64,000 bases of DNA. Source: Patiriisocius_A hiemis. Its GTDB lineage: Bacteria; Bacteroidota; Bacteroidia; Flavobacteriales; Flavobacteriaceae. The stretch covers positions 62,001 to 126,000 of the forward strand of contig NZ_JAVRHZ010000005.1 of the NCBI RefSeq assembly GCF_031846325.1. Direction: 5' to 3'. The notes under the pieces were generated by a model, which was not told where the DNA came from, ran no database searches, and was given only the letters and a program-made list of their open reading frames with translations. A program made the position numbers and the translations under genes. Positions 30,175 through 40,166 of this stretch are shown here, one piece after another (position 1 is the first letter of the stretch; each line of letters starts with the position of its first letter).

Positions 30175-30351
30175 TCAAATTTTATTTACAATAATTAACT
30201 TAATACTGTTTTTTTTAGAATATACAATAATTTCGATTGGATTGCAACAAACTTCGCAATCTTCTATGTACGTTTGATGGCTTATAGATAAATCAAATAA
30301 CATTGAAATCTGTTCCCAACAGTATGGACATTGAAAAAAATGTTCTTCCAC
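30175..30351 (-). CDS. CPXCG-motif zinc-ribbon protein (GTG start)
   Basis: A 58-residue protein translated from a GTG at 30351-30349 that overlaps the TAG stop of the TolC gene (TAGTG). It starts VEEHFFQCPYCWEQIS and carries the second pair in EDCEVCCNPIEI, i.e. CPYC...CEVC(C)NPI, the signature of the small Cys-rich CPXCG family. Such proteins probably bind zinc through the four cysteines. Found by translating the gap; the GTG start hides it from ATG-based searches. It is the last gene of the efflux operon. Confidence 0.8.
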   Translation of the reverse strand: MEEHFFQCPYCWEQISMLFDLSISHQTYIEDCEVCCNPIEIIVYSKKNSIKLIIVNKI

Positions 30352-31709
30352 TAAAAATCTGTATTTAATAATTGGCCTGTGAGACGCAGTAATTCAAGCT
30401 CAGCAAGCTTGGCATCATACTTTGCTAAGTTTTTACTTGTCTCTGCATTTATTAAGTTTATTTGAGCTTGTCTAAACTCGATGGAGCTTATTTGACCAAG
30501 CTTTAATCGTTCTTGGGAACGTTCTAAATTATTTTTATTAGTAACTACATTTTGCTCTTGTATGTTATATATCTCTAACAAATTCTCGTATGTCCCCTTT
30601 GCATTAGCAATATCGCGATTTACTTCTAACTCAAATTGTTTACGTTGCAGTTCTTGAGAGTCATATAATATTTTAGCATTTTTTAAACCAACAATACTCC
30701 CTCCTCCATCAAAGAGGTTCCAAGTGAGATTTGCTCCAAGGGTTAAATTCTCGCCTTGAGAAATAGAACCAGGAAAAAATGCAGAAGCAGGACTATTAAT
30801 CCTATTCCACCCATAGCTACCAGTTAACCCAATTGTAGGTAACAACAATGACTTAGCAGATTTTATTGCATAATCGCTAACCTTCATCTGGCTTTCACTT
30901 TGCAATAAAGTAACGTTATTTTCTTTACTATTTGCCACATAGCCTTCTAACTGTAATTTGTTAGTAAAGCTTACAAGTGTATCCACTTTAAAACTAGCGT
31001 TTAAATCTCTATTTAAAACTACATTTAAGTCTCTCTTTGCATTAGCTAATTGTTGTTTTGCATTTAATACATTAACACTATCTGTTACTACATCAACTTC
31101 AGCTTGAAGAACTTCTAGTTTTGAATTTTGCCCATATTCAAATTGGTATTGTGCTCTAGTAACACGTTCTTTGGACACTCGTAATGCTTGTTCTAACACT
31201 ACTACATTTTCAGTCTGCCTAGCTACTTCATAATACACAGAAAAAAGTTGTAGCATTGTGTTTTCAATAGTTTCTCTTACTTGTAATTCGGTTAGATTAT
31301 ATTGTTCTTTTAATTGTTTATAATCATAGTACCTACCTAAACCATCAAAAAGTACATAATTTACATTAATGCCTGCGTTATATCTTTGTGTTTCTGCATC
31401 TTCGATAACAACATCTGGTCTTGGATTTCCATCTTCATCTAAAGACCCCGGAAAGGATCTACGGTCACTAGCATTGTCGTATTGTGCACTTGCTGTTCCT
31501 ACAACTGTTGGCAAATACCCAGAATTTAAAATACTCTTGTTATTTGATGCAATTTCCAATTCATTTTGTGCTAATTGAATCCCGAAATTATTTTGAAGCA
31601 TTTCTGAAATAGCTTCAGATTTTGAAAGTACATTTTGCGCAATAGATTGCTGAAGCATTCCTAACAGGGACACTAAACATAGAAAGCTTTTAAATCTTAT
31701 GTAACTCAT
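30351..31709 (-). CDS. TolC-family outer-membrane efflux channel
   Basis: A 452-residue outer-membrane efflux protein with a signal peptide (LVSLLGMLQQSIAQ). Two long helical repeats of the OEP family (residues ~25-215 and ~235-445) each have paired coiled-coil stretches (AQYQFEYGQNSKLEVLQAEVD; ERLKLGQISSIEFRQAQINL). It follows the RND pump gene by 3 bp and forms the third component of the tripartite pump. Confidence 0.92.
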   Translation of the reverse strand: MSYIRFKSFLCLVSLLGMLQQSIAQNVLSKSEAISEMLQNNFGIQLAQNELEIASNNKSILNSGYLPTVVGTASAQYDNASDRRSFPGSLDEDGNPRPDVVIEDAETQRYNAGINVNYVLFDGLGRYYDYKQLKEQYNLTELQVRETIENTMLQLFSVYYEVARQTENVVVLEQALRVSKERVTRAQYQFEYGQNSKLEVLQAEVDVVTDSVNVLNAKQQLANAKRDLNVVLNRDLNASFKVDTLVSFTNKLQLEGYVANSKENNVTLLQSESQMKVSDYAIKSAKSLLLPTIGLTGSYGWNRINSPASAFFPGSISQGENLTLGANLTWNLFDGGGSIVGLKNAKILYDSQELQRKQFELEVNRDIANAKGTYENLLEIYNIQEQNVVTNKNNLERSQERLKLGQISSIEFRQAQINLINAETSKNLAKYDAKLAELELLRLTGQLLNTDF

Positions 31710-31712
31710 AAT

Positions 31713-34700
31713 CTATTTATATGAATTTTTTTGAACAGAAAGCACAGGTTCTAACGAAGGTTCTTGGCCATGTGCTTTCTCTTCTTTTTGTTCTTTTATA
31801 GCCCTTTCAACCTCTTCCTTTTCAATTTTTCCACCTGTTGCAAGCCATTTAACCCAAACCTTTATAGTATTACTAAAACTTAAAAATAATGGTAGTAATA
31901 CCAAAGTTAAGACTGTTGCAAATCCAATTCCATAGGCAATAGAAATTGCCATAGGTATTAAAAATTGTGCCTGTCTACTTTCTTCAAAAATTAGTGGAGC
32001 AAGTCCTGCAATAGTAGTTAGAGAAGTTAAGAAAATAGCTCTAAAACGTGATCTACCTGCCTCATAAATTGCATCATCAAAGTTCATTCCCTCTCGTAAA
32101 TTACTATTAAACTTACCTATTAAAACCAATCCATCATTAACCATAATACCAATGAGAGCAATAATCCCTAGCATAGATAATATGTTTACTGGAAAACCAT
32201 GAACCCAATGCCCCCAAGCAACCGCAGGTAATGAAAATGGGACTAATAAAATTAAAAGCAAAGGTTGGCTATAGCTTCTAAAAGTAAAAGCTATTGTAAC
32301 ATATATAAGCAACAACACGATACCTCCTACTGGACCAAGAGAGTTTGTTAATTTATTGGCTTCTCTATTTTGCCCTTCATAAGAAGGTGTAACGGAAGGG
32401 TACTTTGAGAGTATATCTGGCATTACATCATTTTGTATGGTAGCCATCATATCTGTTGCACTAGTAGTCTCAACATTTTTAATATCTGCTGTAATTTGTA
32501 TTTCTCTCCTTCCATCTAAGTGATTTATTGCAACATCTCCTCGCTCAATACTATAAGCTGCTATTTCACTTAAAGGAACACGTTGTCCAGAAGGTGTGGT
32601 AATACGCATATCGTCTAGATTCTTAAGCGAAGAACGATTTTCCCTGTCGTACCTAACCCAAACCCTTATTTCATCTTCACCTCGCTGAAAACGTTGCGCT
32701 TGAGCTCCAAAAAATCCTGCACGAACTTGAGACATTATAGTTTGCAAGTTAAGCCCTAGCGCATAGGCATTGTCCTTAAGCTCTAATCTAACTTCCTTTA
32801 TTCCAGCTGGGTCGTTATCTGCAACATCCTTAAGCAATTGGTTACTCTCCAAATACTCTTTTAATTCTTGTTTTACAGCTTTTAATTCAGAGATATTGTT
32901 ACCCAAAAGTGATACTGCAACCGGACTCCCTCCAAAATTTCCTCCGCCTCCGTAAACTAAACTTTCTGCTCCATAAACAGGACCTACCTTTTCTTTTATC
33001 ATATTTCCAACTAGGTTGGAACTTATTTCGTTTGGTCTATCTTCTCCAGGCAGTAAGTTAATTGATAAAGAAGCTGTTGCAGACCCGGGGCCAATATTCT
33101 TAATAATATTTTCAAAAAGCATTGTATCTAAGACAGCCTCATATTTTTGCGTGAGTTCATCATTTACTTCCCAGGCTTTTTCTTCAATAAGTGATATTAT
33201 ACTGTCTGTAGTTCTTTCATTAGTTCCATTTGGCATATTCAAATTAATAGAAACTCGATCACTAGCTATCTGTGGAAAAAAAGCTCCTCTAATAATTCCG
33301 CCCTGAAAACTTCCAAGCGTTAGTAAAACAAAAACTATAAATAATGAAAAAGTGAAGATTTTATTTTTTAGAGCGAACCTTAAAACTGGACTATATAAAT
33401 TATCTCTTAACCAACGCATTATCTTATCACCGAAAGTATTAATGTACCTAAGCTTAGAAAATAACTTACCAATAGTTGTTTTTGGAGTTTTTCCCTGTGC
33501 CCTAAGAGCTTTTGAATGTGCTAAGTGGGCTGGTAAAATAATTAATGCCTCTATAAGCGAAACAGCAAGCGTTAAAATTACAATAACAGACACTTCCCCA
33601 AAAAAGTCTCCAATACGACCATCGAGAAATAAAAAGATAGAAAATGCTAAGATAGTTGTTATAATAGCCGATAAAATAGGAGGAATTACCTCCATAGTTC
33701 CATCTATAGCCGCTTGTACTGGCGTTTTTCCTTTTTCATAATGCTGATAAATATTTTCTGCAATTACAATCCCATCATCTACCAGAATACCAATTACAAT
33801 AATCATCCCGAACAACGATAACACATTAATGGTTACATTAAAATAGGGTGCTAGCATAAACATTCCTAAAAAAGCGACTGGCAGTCCAAAAGCCACCCAA
33901 AATGCTAATCGAGTATTTAGGAACAGGGACAAAAATATTAAAACTAATAGCATCCCAATTACAGCATTTTCGGTAAGGAGTTTAGTTCTTTGAACTAAGG
34001 TAGTTGAAGAGTCACTTACAATATCTAATTGGACAGCTGTGTATTTTTGATTAAAGGTTTTAATGTATTCTTTTGCGCTTTCTGCTGAAGAGATTAAGTC
34101 TTCAGTATTTGTACTTGTGATGGTTACATTTACTGAAACGTTTCCATTAAAATAACTCGCGTTGGGAGTTTCAGAAAAACGATCACGAACATCGGCAACG
34201 TCTTTTAAATAAATTGTCTGTCCTGAAGCTAATGTTATTAGGGGAGTATTTCCTAGCTCCTGAGCATAATACGACCTATTATTTGCTCTAATTAAATACT
34301 CTTCAGCATCTGTTTTAATAGTTCCTCCGGTTGTTAATAAACTACTGTTGTTTACAGCTTGTGAAACTTGAGCAAAACTTAAATTATAAGCCAATAATTG
34401 GTCTTCATTTATAGCTATTTCTATTTCTTCATCTGGATACCCACTTATAGCTACTTGAGAAATACCTTCAATACCTCTTAAATCGTTTTCAACCTCTCTA
34501 CTTATTTGCTTTAAGGTAGTTAGTGGAACATTATCTCCACTTATTGAAAAAGAAATAGTTTGTCGTATAGCCTCCTGTTTTGCCACTACAAGTGGCTCCA
34601 TGCCAGAGGGAAACGTTGGAACTCTATCTACTGCATTTTTAACTTCAAGCAGCATAAAGTCAATATCTTTTCCTTTTTCAATTTCAACATTAATAGTACC

Positions 34701-34967
34701 GCTATTTTCTCTAGAAGTTGATGTTACTCTTTCTACTCCATCCAGCCCTTTTAAATTGTCTTCAACCTTTAAAACAATTCCTTCTTCTACTTCTTGAGGC
34801 GAGGCTCCAGGGTAAGTAATACTAATATTTATGTTTTTAGAATCTACAAGTGGAAAAAAAGAAGACTTTAAAGAAAGTGCACCTATAATTCCTAAAAGAA
34901 AGAAAGCAATAACCACTACATTTACTGCAACATGATATTTAATAAAGTAAGCTATTAATTTACGCAT
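31713..34967 (-). CDS. RND-family inner-membrane efflux pump (AcrB/MdtB-like)
   Basis: A 1084-residue RND transporter. Twelve expected membrane segments in two halves, large periplasmic loops, and the proton-relay region GIVLVDDGIVIAENIY-like in TM4 (IGILVDDGIVIAENI) are visible. Duplicated second-half motif IGIMVNDGLVLIGKF. Length is usual. The lysine/glutamate-rich C-terminal tail is cytoplasmic. It is sandwiched between its membrane fusion protein and TolC partner. Substrates cannot be deduced; the HAE-type sequence favours organic compounds over metals. Confidence 0.93.
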   Translation of the reverse strand: MRKLIAYFIKYHVAVNVVVIAFFLLGIIGALSLKSSFFPLVDSKNINISITYPGASPQEVEEGIVLKVEDNLKGLDGVERVTSTSRENSGTINVEIEKGKDIDFMLLEVKNAVDRVPTFPSGMEPLVVAKQEAIRQTISFSISGDNVPLTTLKQISREVENDLRGIEGISQVAISGYPDEEIEIAINEDQLLAYNLSFAQVSQAVNNSSLLTTGGTIKTDAEEYLIRANNRSYYAQELGNTPLITLASGQTIYLKDVADVRDRFSETPNASYFNGNVSVNVTITSTNTEDLISSAESAKEYIKTFNQKYTAVQLDIVSDSSTTLVQRTKLLTENAVIGMLLVLIFLSLFLNTRLAFWVAFGLPVAFLGMFMLAPYFNVTINVLSLFGMIIVIGILVDDGIVIAENIYQHYEKGKTPVQAAIDGTMEVIPPILSAIITTILAFSIFLFLDGRIGDFFGEVSVIVILTLAVSLIEALIILPAHLAHSKALRAQGKTPKTTIGKLFSKLRYINTFGDKIMRWLRDNLYSPVLRFALKNKIFTFSLFIVFVLLTLGSFQGGIIRGAFFPQIASDRVSINLNMPNGTNERTTDSIISLIEEKAWEVNDELTQKYEAVLDTMLFENIIKNIGPGSATASLSINLLPGEDRPNEISSNLVGNMIKEKVGPVYGAESLVYGGGGNFGGSPVAVSLLGNNISELKAVKQELKEYLESNQLLKDVADNDPAGIKEVRLELKDNAYALGLNLQTIMSQVRAGFFGAQAQRFQRGEDEIRVWVRYDRENRSSLKNLDDMRITTPSGQRVPLSEIAAYSIERGDVAINHLDGRREIQITADIKNVETTSATDMMATIQNDVMPDILSKYPSVTPSYEGQNREANKLTNSLGPVGGIVLLLIYVTIAFTFRSYSQPLLLILLVPFSLPAVAWGHWVHGFPVNILSMLGIIALIGIMVNDGLVLIGKFNSNLREGMNFDDAIYEAGRSRFRAIFLTSLTTIAGLAPLIFEESRQAQFLIPMAISIAYGIGFATVLTLVLLPLFLSFSNTIKVWVKWLATGGKIEKEEVERAIKEQKEEKAHGQEPSLEPVLSVQKNSYK

Positions 34968-34972
34968 TGTGA

Positions 34973-36121
34973 TTACTCGCTTTTAGACGCTTCTGTTTCT
35001 TGGTTTACTTTCTCTTCGCTATAAACTTTAACCAACATTCCAGCATATCCACCAGTTATTGGTTTTGACACTATAATCTCTCCTTCTGGCACATCTTTTA
35101 TCACAGCTTGAGTATCTGAAAAATAAACAGGAGTTACCTTAATGGTGCTTAGAAGGCTATCTTTAACAACAAAAATTTCATTTCCGTTTTGCAACAGACT
35201 TCTATCTATAGCAATTGCATTGTCTTCATTTTTTGCAGTTACATTGGCTTCTAGATACATCCCTTCTTTTAAGGTGTCATCTTTAACTTCAATAAACACT
35301 TTTACAGATTGAGTGGCTTGATCTATTTTACCATTTACTCGCGTAACAGTACCTGTATAATTTTTTGTTTTTTCAAGATTTTGAAGTGCAACTTTTTCAC
35401 CTATTTTAAGTAAGTCACTATATTCTTTACCAATCGAAACCTCCATCTCATACACACTACCATCAATAAATTCTCCTAATTTTTGTCCTCCAGAAATAAG
35501 AGTTCCTTCGGTTACTAACGCCTCTGTAAGTATTCCTGAAAAAGGAGCTGTAATTCTATATTTTCCTAGGCGTTGTTCTAGATTTTTTATATTGTAGTAA
35601 GAGGTTACAATCCCTCTGTTATTAATAAAATACTTTTCTTTTTCTGAAGTCATCTCTGGTAATGCAGGTAATGACTTGTCAATATTTAAGTTATTGAGAT
35701 AGGATTGCCATTTTGGGAATGCCTCAGGGTAATCTAACCTTAAATCTGGCATTATAGAAGTAATAGAATTGTAAAAATTACTTTTTGCAGATTGAACTGA
35801 CGCATAATATTCTGATGCATCAATGGCTATTAATGTTTGCCCTTTTCTATATTCTTGTCCAGGTTTAAAAAGTTTACTTCCTTGCCTAAAGACACCTTGT
35901 ACTTCAGAAAACAACTCGATGCGTCGCTTGGCTATTAGATTTCCATTTGCAGGGATTACAATTGGGACAGATGTATTTTTTACGGTATCTACAAAAACTG
36001 TTTTAATTACTTTCTGCGCCTTAGGCTTTATCTTTTGTTTACTATCTGCAATAAGTTGAGAGCCAAAAAAAGCAGCTACAATTAAAACAGCTGCTAATAT
36101 GTAAAGTATAATTTTCCGCAT
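34973..36121 (-). CDS. RND efflux periplasmic adaptor (HlyD/AcrA type)
   Basis: A 382-residue membrane-fusion protein: N-terminal anchor (KIILYILAAVLIVAAFFG), lipoyl/barrel-sandwich segments (RIELFSEVQGVF; YRITAPFSGILTEALV) and beta-barrel domain (YEMEVSIGKEYSDLLKIG). The start at 36121 (MRKIILYI) is chosen over a TTG ten codons upstream, because the promoter box at 36149-36156 puts transcription start between them. First gene of the operon adaptor-pump-channel-CPXCG. Confidence 0.92.
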   Translation of the reverse strand: MRKIILYILAAVLIVAAFFGSQLIADSKQKIKPKAQKVIKTVFVDTVKNTSVPIVIPANGNLIAKRRIELFSEVQGVFRQGSKLFKPGQEYRKGQTLIAIDASEYYASVQSAKSNFYNSITSIMPDLRLDYPEAFPKWQSYLNNLNIDKSLPALPEMTSEKEKYFINNRGIVTSYYNIKNLEQRLGKYRITAPFSGILTEALVTEGTLISGGQKLGEFIDGSVYEMEVSIGKEYSDLLKIGEKVALQNLEKTKNYTGTVTRVNGKIDQATQSVKVFIEVKDDTLKEGMYLEANVTAKNEDNAIAIDRSLLQNGNEIFVVKDSLLSTIKVTPVYFSDTQAVIKDVPEGEIIVSKPITGGYAGMLVKVYSEEKVNQETEASKSE

Positions 36122-36148
36122 AGGCGTTTTGCTAATTAAAGTAAAGCA

Positions 36149-36156
36149 CAAAGCTA
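36149..36156 (-). promoter_or_regulatory. -7 box of the RND efflux operon
   Basis: Minus-strand TAGCTTTG matches TAnnTTTG. Predicted transcription start near 36142, about 20 nt before the adaptor ATG. No clear -33 TTTG is seen. Confidence 0.5.
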
Positions 36157-36222
36157 TTTACATTATGAATGCGAAGGAGTTAAAGAAGTCCTAAATTAAA
36201 ACTTAGAAACAATAAACTAATA

Positions 36223-38130
36223 TTACTGTAATTTTTCAAAAGTAACCTCCCATTCTTTCATGAGTTTTTGGAGCGTATCTTTCTTTTGCTGATAACTATC
36301 AAAAAAGTTGGGTTGAGCAATTGTTTCTTCATAATTAATCTGAAGCTCAACATCTATTTCTTTAATTTCTTTTTCTAGTTTATTAATAGCTGCTTCTGTT
36401 TTGCTCAATTTATTTTGGAGTGATTTCTGTCTTTTTTGAGCTTCGTAAGATTCTTTCCCAGAAGGTTTTTCTTCTTTAACTTTCTTTTCGTCTATTGTTT
36501 TCTTTTCAGCTTCACGTAAATTTTGAAGGTTGCGTTGTTCCAAGAAATAATCTATATCTCCAAGGTATTCTTTTATTTTTCGGTCTTTAAACTCGTAAAC
36601 TTTATTTGTTAGCCCTTGTAAAAAATCCCTGTCATGTGAAACCAGTATTAGCGTCCCTGAAAAATTATTTAATGCTTCTTTTAATACATTTTTAGATTTA
36701 ATATCAAGGTGATTGGTAGGCTCATCCATTACCAAAACATTAAATGGCTGCAATAGTAATTTTGCTAACGCCAGTCTATTACGCTCTCCTCCTGAAAGCA
36801 CTCTAACGTATTTATCAACCTCTTCTCCTCTAAATAAAAAAGCACCTAAAATATCGCGTACTCTAGGACGGGTTTTTTCGTCAGCTGCATCTAGCATGGT
36901 ATCCTCTACTGTTTTGGAACCATCTAGATAGTCTGCCTGATTTTGAGCAAAGTATCCAATCTGTACATTATGACCTAGCTCAATACTTCCTTCAAAATCA
37001 ACTTCTCCAACAATCATTTTTGCTAAGGTAGATTTTCCTTGTCCGTTTTGACCTACAAAAGCTGTTTTGCTATCCCTTTCAATTAGTAAATCTACTTGGT
37101 TTAAAACTTCTTTTTCACCATAGCTTTTTGAAGCATCCTCAGCAGTAATTACAACTTTACCTGGAGTAACAGAAACTGGAAACCGAAGCGTCATCACACT
37201 AGTATCATCTTCGTCAACTTCAATTTTATCCATCTTATCCAACTTCTTGATAAGCGATTGCGCCATAGTTGCTTTGCTAGCCTTAGCTCTAAATTTTTCA
37301 ATTAAACGCTCTGTTTGGTCTATTTGCTTTTGTTGGTTTTTTTGTGCTGCTAACTGTTGTTCTCTCAGCTCTTTTCTTAATACCAAATACTTTGAGTATG
37401 GCTTGGGGTAATCATAGATTTTTCCTAGCGAAATTTCAATTGTCCTGTTAGTTACATTGTCTAGAAACATCTTATCGTGAGATACCAACACTACTGCGCC
37501 AGGGTAGCCTTTTAAAAACTCTTCTAACCATAAAATACTTTCAATATCTAAGTGGTTGGTGGGCTCATCGAGTAATAGTATGTCGTTATTTTGAAGTAAT
37601 AATTTTGCCAACTCTATTCGCATACGCCATCCACCAGAGAAGGTTTCGGTTACTTTATTAAAGTCTTCTCGTTGAAACCCTAAACCTTGTAAAATTCGTT
37701 CTGTCTCTCCTTGATAATTATAGCCTCCATGAATCTCATATTGTTGCTGCACTTCGTTTAAATCAATCATTAATTGATTATAACTTTCACTTTCGTAGTC
37801 AGTTCTCTCAGCGAGTTGTGTGTTAATATCTTCAAGTTGTTTTTCTAGTTCTTTAATAAGCGTAAATGCTTCATACGATTCTTCAAGAACAGTTCTTCCT
37901 TTTGTAAAATCAATATCCTGTTTTAAGAACCCAATGGACACTTCCTTATCCATTGCAATTTGCCCTTCGTCATACTCCTGTTCACCAGAAATAATTCTAA
38001 GCATAGTAGATTTTCCAGCACCATTTTTACCTACTAAACCTACACGATTTCCAGGTGTTAATTGAAACGTAATCCCTTCAAATAAGTATTCTCCTTGAAA
38101 TGAAACCGAAAGGTTATGAATGTTAAGCAT
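36223..38130 (-). CDS. ABC-F family ATPase
   Basis: A 635-residue soluble protein with two ABC domains and no membrane part. First domain: Walker A GKNGAGKST (near residue 35), signature SGGWRMR, Walker B LLLDEPTNHLD. Second: GQNGQGKST, SGGERNR, VLVMDEPTNHLD. The P-site linker is charged, and a C-terminal coiled coil (~550-635) is present, as in Uup/EttA-like proteins. These act on ribosomes. A single gene between the efflux operon and DUF983. Confidence 0.92.
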   Translation of the reverse strand: MLNIHNLSVSFQGEYLFEGITFQLTPGNRVGLVGKNGAGKSTMLRIISGEQEYDEGQIAMDKEVSIGFLKQDIDFTKGRTVLEESYEAFTLIKELEKQLEDINTQLAERTDYESESYNQLMIDLNEVQQQYEIHGGYNYQGETERILQGLGFQREDFNKVTETFSGGWRMRIELAKLLLQNNDILLLDEPTNHLDIESILWLEEFLKGYPGAVVLVSHDKMFLDNVTNRTIEISLGKIYDYPKPYSKYLVLRKELREQQLAAQKNQQKQIDQTERLIEKFRAKASKATMAQSLIKKLDKMDKIEVDEDDTSVMTLRFPVSVTPGKVVITAEDASKSYGEKEVLNQVDLLIERDSKTAFVGQNGQGKSTLAKMIVGEVDFEGSIELGHNVQIGYFAQNQADYLDGSKTVEDTMLDAADEKTRPRVRDILGAFLFRGEEVDKYVRVLSGGERNRLALAKLLLQPFNVLVMDEPTNHLDIKSKNVLKEALNNFSGTLILVSHDRDFLQGLTNKVYEFKDRKIKEYLGDIDYFLEQRNLQNLREAEKKTIDEKKVKEEKPSGKESYEAQKRQKSLQNKLSKTEAAINKLEKEIKEIDVELQINYEETIAQPNFFDSYQQKKDTLQKLMKEWEVTFEKLQ

Positions 38131-38529
38131 GCCTATTATAAAAGTTTATAGAAAGATGTTAAAATACAATGCAAATATCCTTATTTTCTTCTGAAAGCAA
38201 ATTACTTTTGAGGTATAATTTAGATTGATGTTATTAAAAGTAATGGTCTTTTAATTAATTTTATCCATTCATTTTCTTTGCTTGTCCAAAGAAACCGAAT
38301 CAAAAGAAAAGACATCTTTTCAGAGGAATTTTCCATCCTTAATTAGCGGGATTAAAACCATTTGACAAACTCTGCGTCGTTCCGAGTTTTTTCGAAACTC
38401 CTGAGTCTCAGAATTTGTCTGCATCATTGTACTGAAAAGGAAACTCAAAGCTACGCTTTGATATAGTTATTTGCTTAACTAAATAATTTTAATCATTAAA
38501 AGATATCTCTGCTTTCGCAGGAAACAAAT
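38131..38529. other. 400-bp intergenic region with repeat-like sequence
   Basis: No coding sequence recognised. The segment ~38265-38315 (CTTTGCTTGTCC, then an A-rich GAATCAAAAGAAAAG) and ~38435-38460 (AACTCAAAGCTACGCTTTG) have the look of a degenerate dispersed flavobacterial intergenic repeat. A TGCTTTCGCA palindrome stands just before the DUF983 start. Confidence 0.4.
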
Positions 38530-38901
38530 ATGAAAGGCACTAAACTCTACAGTATTTTCACAGGCACTTGCCCAGTATGTCATACAGGAAAAATGTATCA
38601 ATCTAAGAATGCATACAGAGTTTCTGAAACATTAAAAATGCATGAAACCTGTTCGCATTGTAATACAAAATTTAAAATTGAACCTTCATTTTTTTATGGA
38701 GCCATGTATGTAAGTTACGCTGTTGGGGTTGCTTTTGCGGTTGCAGCTTTTATTATTTCTTATTTTTTTATTGGCTTAGGAAGACTCCATACCTTTTTCT
38801 TTATAACTGGTGTTTTGCTTATATTTCTCCCTGTAATTGTTAGACTTTCTAGAAATATTTGGATTAATTTCTTTTTTAAGTTTGATAAAGACAAAGTATA
38901 A
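38530..38901 (+). CDS. DUF983 family membrane protein (chromosomal paralogue)
   Basis: A 123-residue protein with two Cys pairs (TCPVC, TCSHC) and two hydrophobic segments, colinear with the regulon copy at 11245-11643. The motif FFYGAMYVSYAVGVAFAVA closely parallels FYTGSMYVSYAVGIAVGVA of the other copy. It stands alone and lacks the GTAAC-N4-GTTAC operator, so this is probably the housekeeping version. Confidence 0.8.
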   Translation: MKGTKLYSIFTGTCPVCHTGKMYQSKNAYRVSETLKMHETCSHCNTKFKIEPSFFYGAMYVSYAVGVAFAVAAFIISYFFIGLGRLHTFFFITGVLLIFLPVIVRLSRNIWINFFFKFDKDKV

Positions 38902-39039
38902 ATTACAAAATCTAAGTACCAAAATCCAAGTATCAAGTTTCAAAAATTTTGCTTGTGATTGGTTTTATACCATACTCCTTACTGGCATGATGGTTTATAG
39001 TCTATGATTAGAGTACTAAACGCATCTTTCAAAACTGGA

Positions 39040-40083
39040 TTAATTCATTCTTGAAATATCAATTTCTGAAGGCAAATCTGCTTCGTTTTCTATATAATCC
39101 ACAAGAGTGGAAGCCAACCAAGGTGCTCCCATAATACCGCGCGTACCCAAACCATTTAAAAAATAATAGTTTTTAAATTCATTATGTTTCCCAACCAATG
39201 GCTTTCTATCTTTTGTAGTAGGGCGTATTCCTGTAATTTGATCTATTACCTCAAAGGGGCAAGAAATCATTTTTGATAAACTGGTAAGGATTTTCTCTTT
39301 AGCCGCTTCTGTCTTTTCAAAAGTACTTACTCCACGCTCATAAGTAGCTCCCACCTTGTAACAATCATCACCTAGCGGAATAACAAACATGCTACCCTTT
39401 AAAATACTTTTCCATTGCAACTTTGGCGCTCTAATAATTAGATACTCGCCTTTATTGGGTATTAAATACTCTTTTGAAAAGTAAGGATTATGGATTGCTG
39501 CTGCACCTTCCGAAAATATAAGCTGTCTTGCCTCAATATTTTTGTAGACAACATTAGAGGCATTATGAATAAGTTCTTGATATTGAAAAATTTCAGTAAG
39601 TAGCGCATCTTTTTTATTTAAATAGCTTCTGTAGGATTTAAATAAGAGTGCGGTATTAATTTTTCCAGAATGTATTACTTCACCAAAACCAAATGGTGCA
39701 TTAATAGCGTTATTTCCATTTTTAAGAAGCTTAGTAGAAAGATAAGAAGCTAACTCTTTCTTATCGCTTGCGATTATCCAGTTATTTTGCTCTTCAATAC
39801 TATTAAAAATACGGTAGACTGGAGTATTCTCTATTATTTCAACTTGTAACTTTTTTGAAAGTGATCTATAAAAAGGAATAGCAGTATCAAGCAATATAGC
39901 TCCTCTCCAAGCTGGAGTGAAGCGTTTTAAGACAACTGGATTAAATACACCACCGGAAACTAAAGTTGCTGCGTTAGCTCCTTTATCGATTACTACAAAG
40001 CTTTTATTTGCTTTTAGAAGCGCTTCACATAAACTTAACCCAGCAATTCCTAAGCCAACTATAATGTAATCTACTTTTTTCAC
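39040..40083 (-). CDS. FAD-dependent oxidoreductase (DadA/glycine oxidase-like)
   Basis: A 347-residue flavoprotein of the D-amino-acid oxidase superfamily: N-terminal VDYIIVGLGIAGLSLCEALL with GxGxxG, central SGGVFNPVVL and C-terminal GITGIRPTTKDRKPLVG-like FAD contacts (TGIRPTTKDRKPLVG; FLNGLGTRGIMGAP). The start is placed at the GTG 40081-40083: the -7 box TATCTTTG at 40088-40095 predicts transcription beginning at about that codon. An upstream ATG at 40131 would be outside the mRNA and encodes an unrelated leader. The substrate is unknown. Confidence 0.85.
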   Translation of the reverse strand: MKKVDYIIVGLGIAGLSLCEALLKANKSFVVIDKGANAATLVSGGVFNPVVLKRFTPAWRGAILLDTAIPFYRSLSKKLQVEIIENTPVYRIFNSIEEQNNWIIASDKKELASYLSTKLLKNGNNAINAPFGFGEVIHSGKINTALLFKSYRSYLNKKDALLTEIFQYQELIHNASNVVYKNIEARQLIFSEGAAAIHNPYFSKEYLIPNKGEYLIIRAPKLQWKSILKGSMFVIPLGDDCYKVGATYERGVSTFEKTEAAKEKILTSLSKMISCPFEVIDQITGIRPTTKDRKPLVGKHNEFKNYYFLNGLGTRGIMGAPWLASTLVDYIENEADLPSEIDISRMN

Positions 40084-40087
40084 ATTG

Positions 40088-40095
40088 CAAAGATA
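40088..40095 (-). promoter_or_regulatory. -7 box implying a leaderless FAD-oxidoreductase mRNA
   Basis: Minus-strand TATCTTTG, 5 bp ahead of the GTG start. With the usual spacing, transcription starts at or next to the start codon. Confidence 0.55.
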
Positions 40096-40109
40096 CGGTA
40101 GGTAGAAAC

Positions 40110-40142
40110 AAAAATCCCTACTGTTAACCAATAGGGATTTTT
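40110..40142. terminator. Terminator downstream of gldN
   Basis: Stem AAAAATCCCTA / TAGGGATTTTT with an 11-nt loop and T/A runs on both sides. It ends the gldKLMN transcript 25 bp after gldN. Confidence 0.75.
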
Positions 40143-40166
40143 ATATTTATTTAAATGGGTCTTGTC

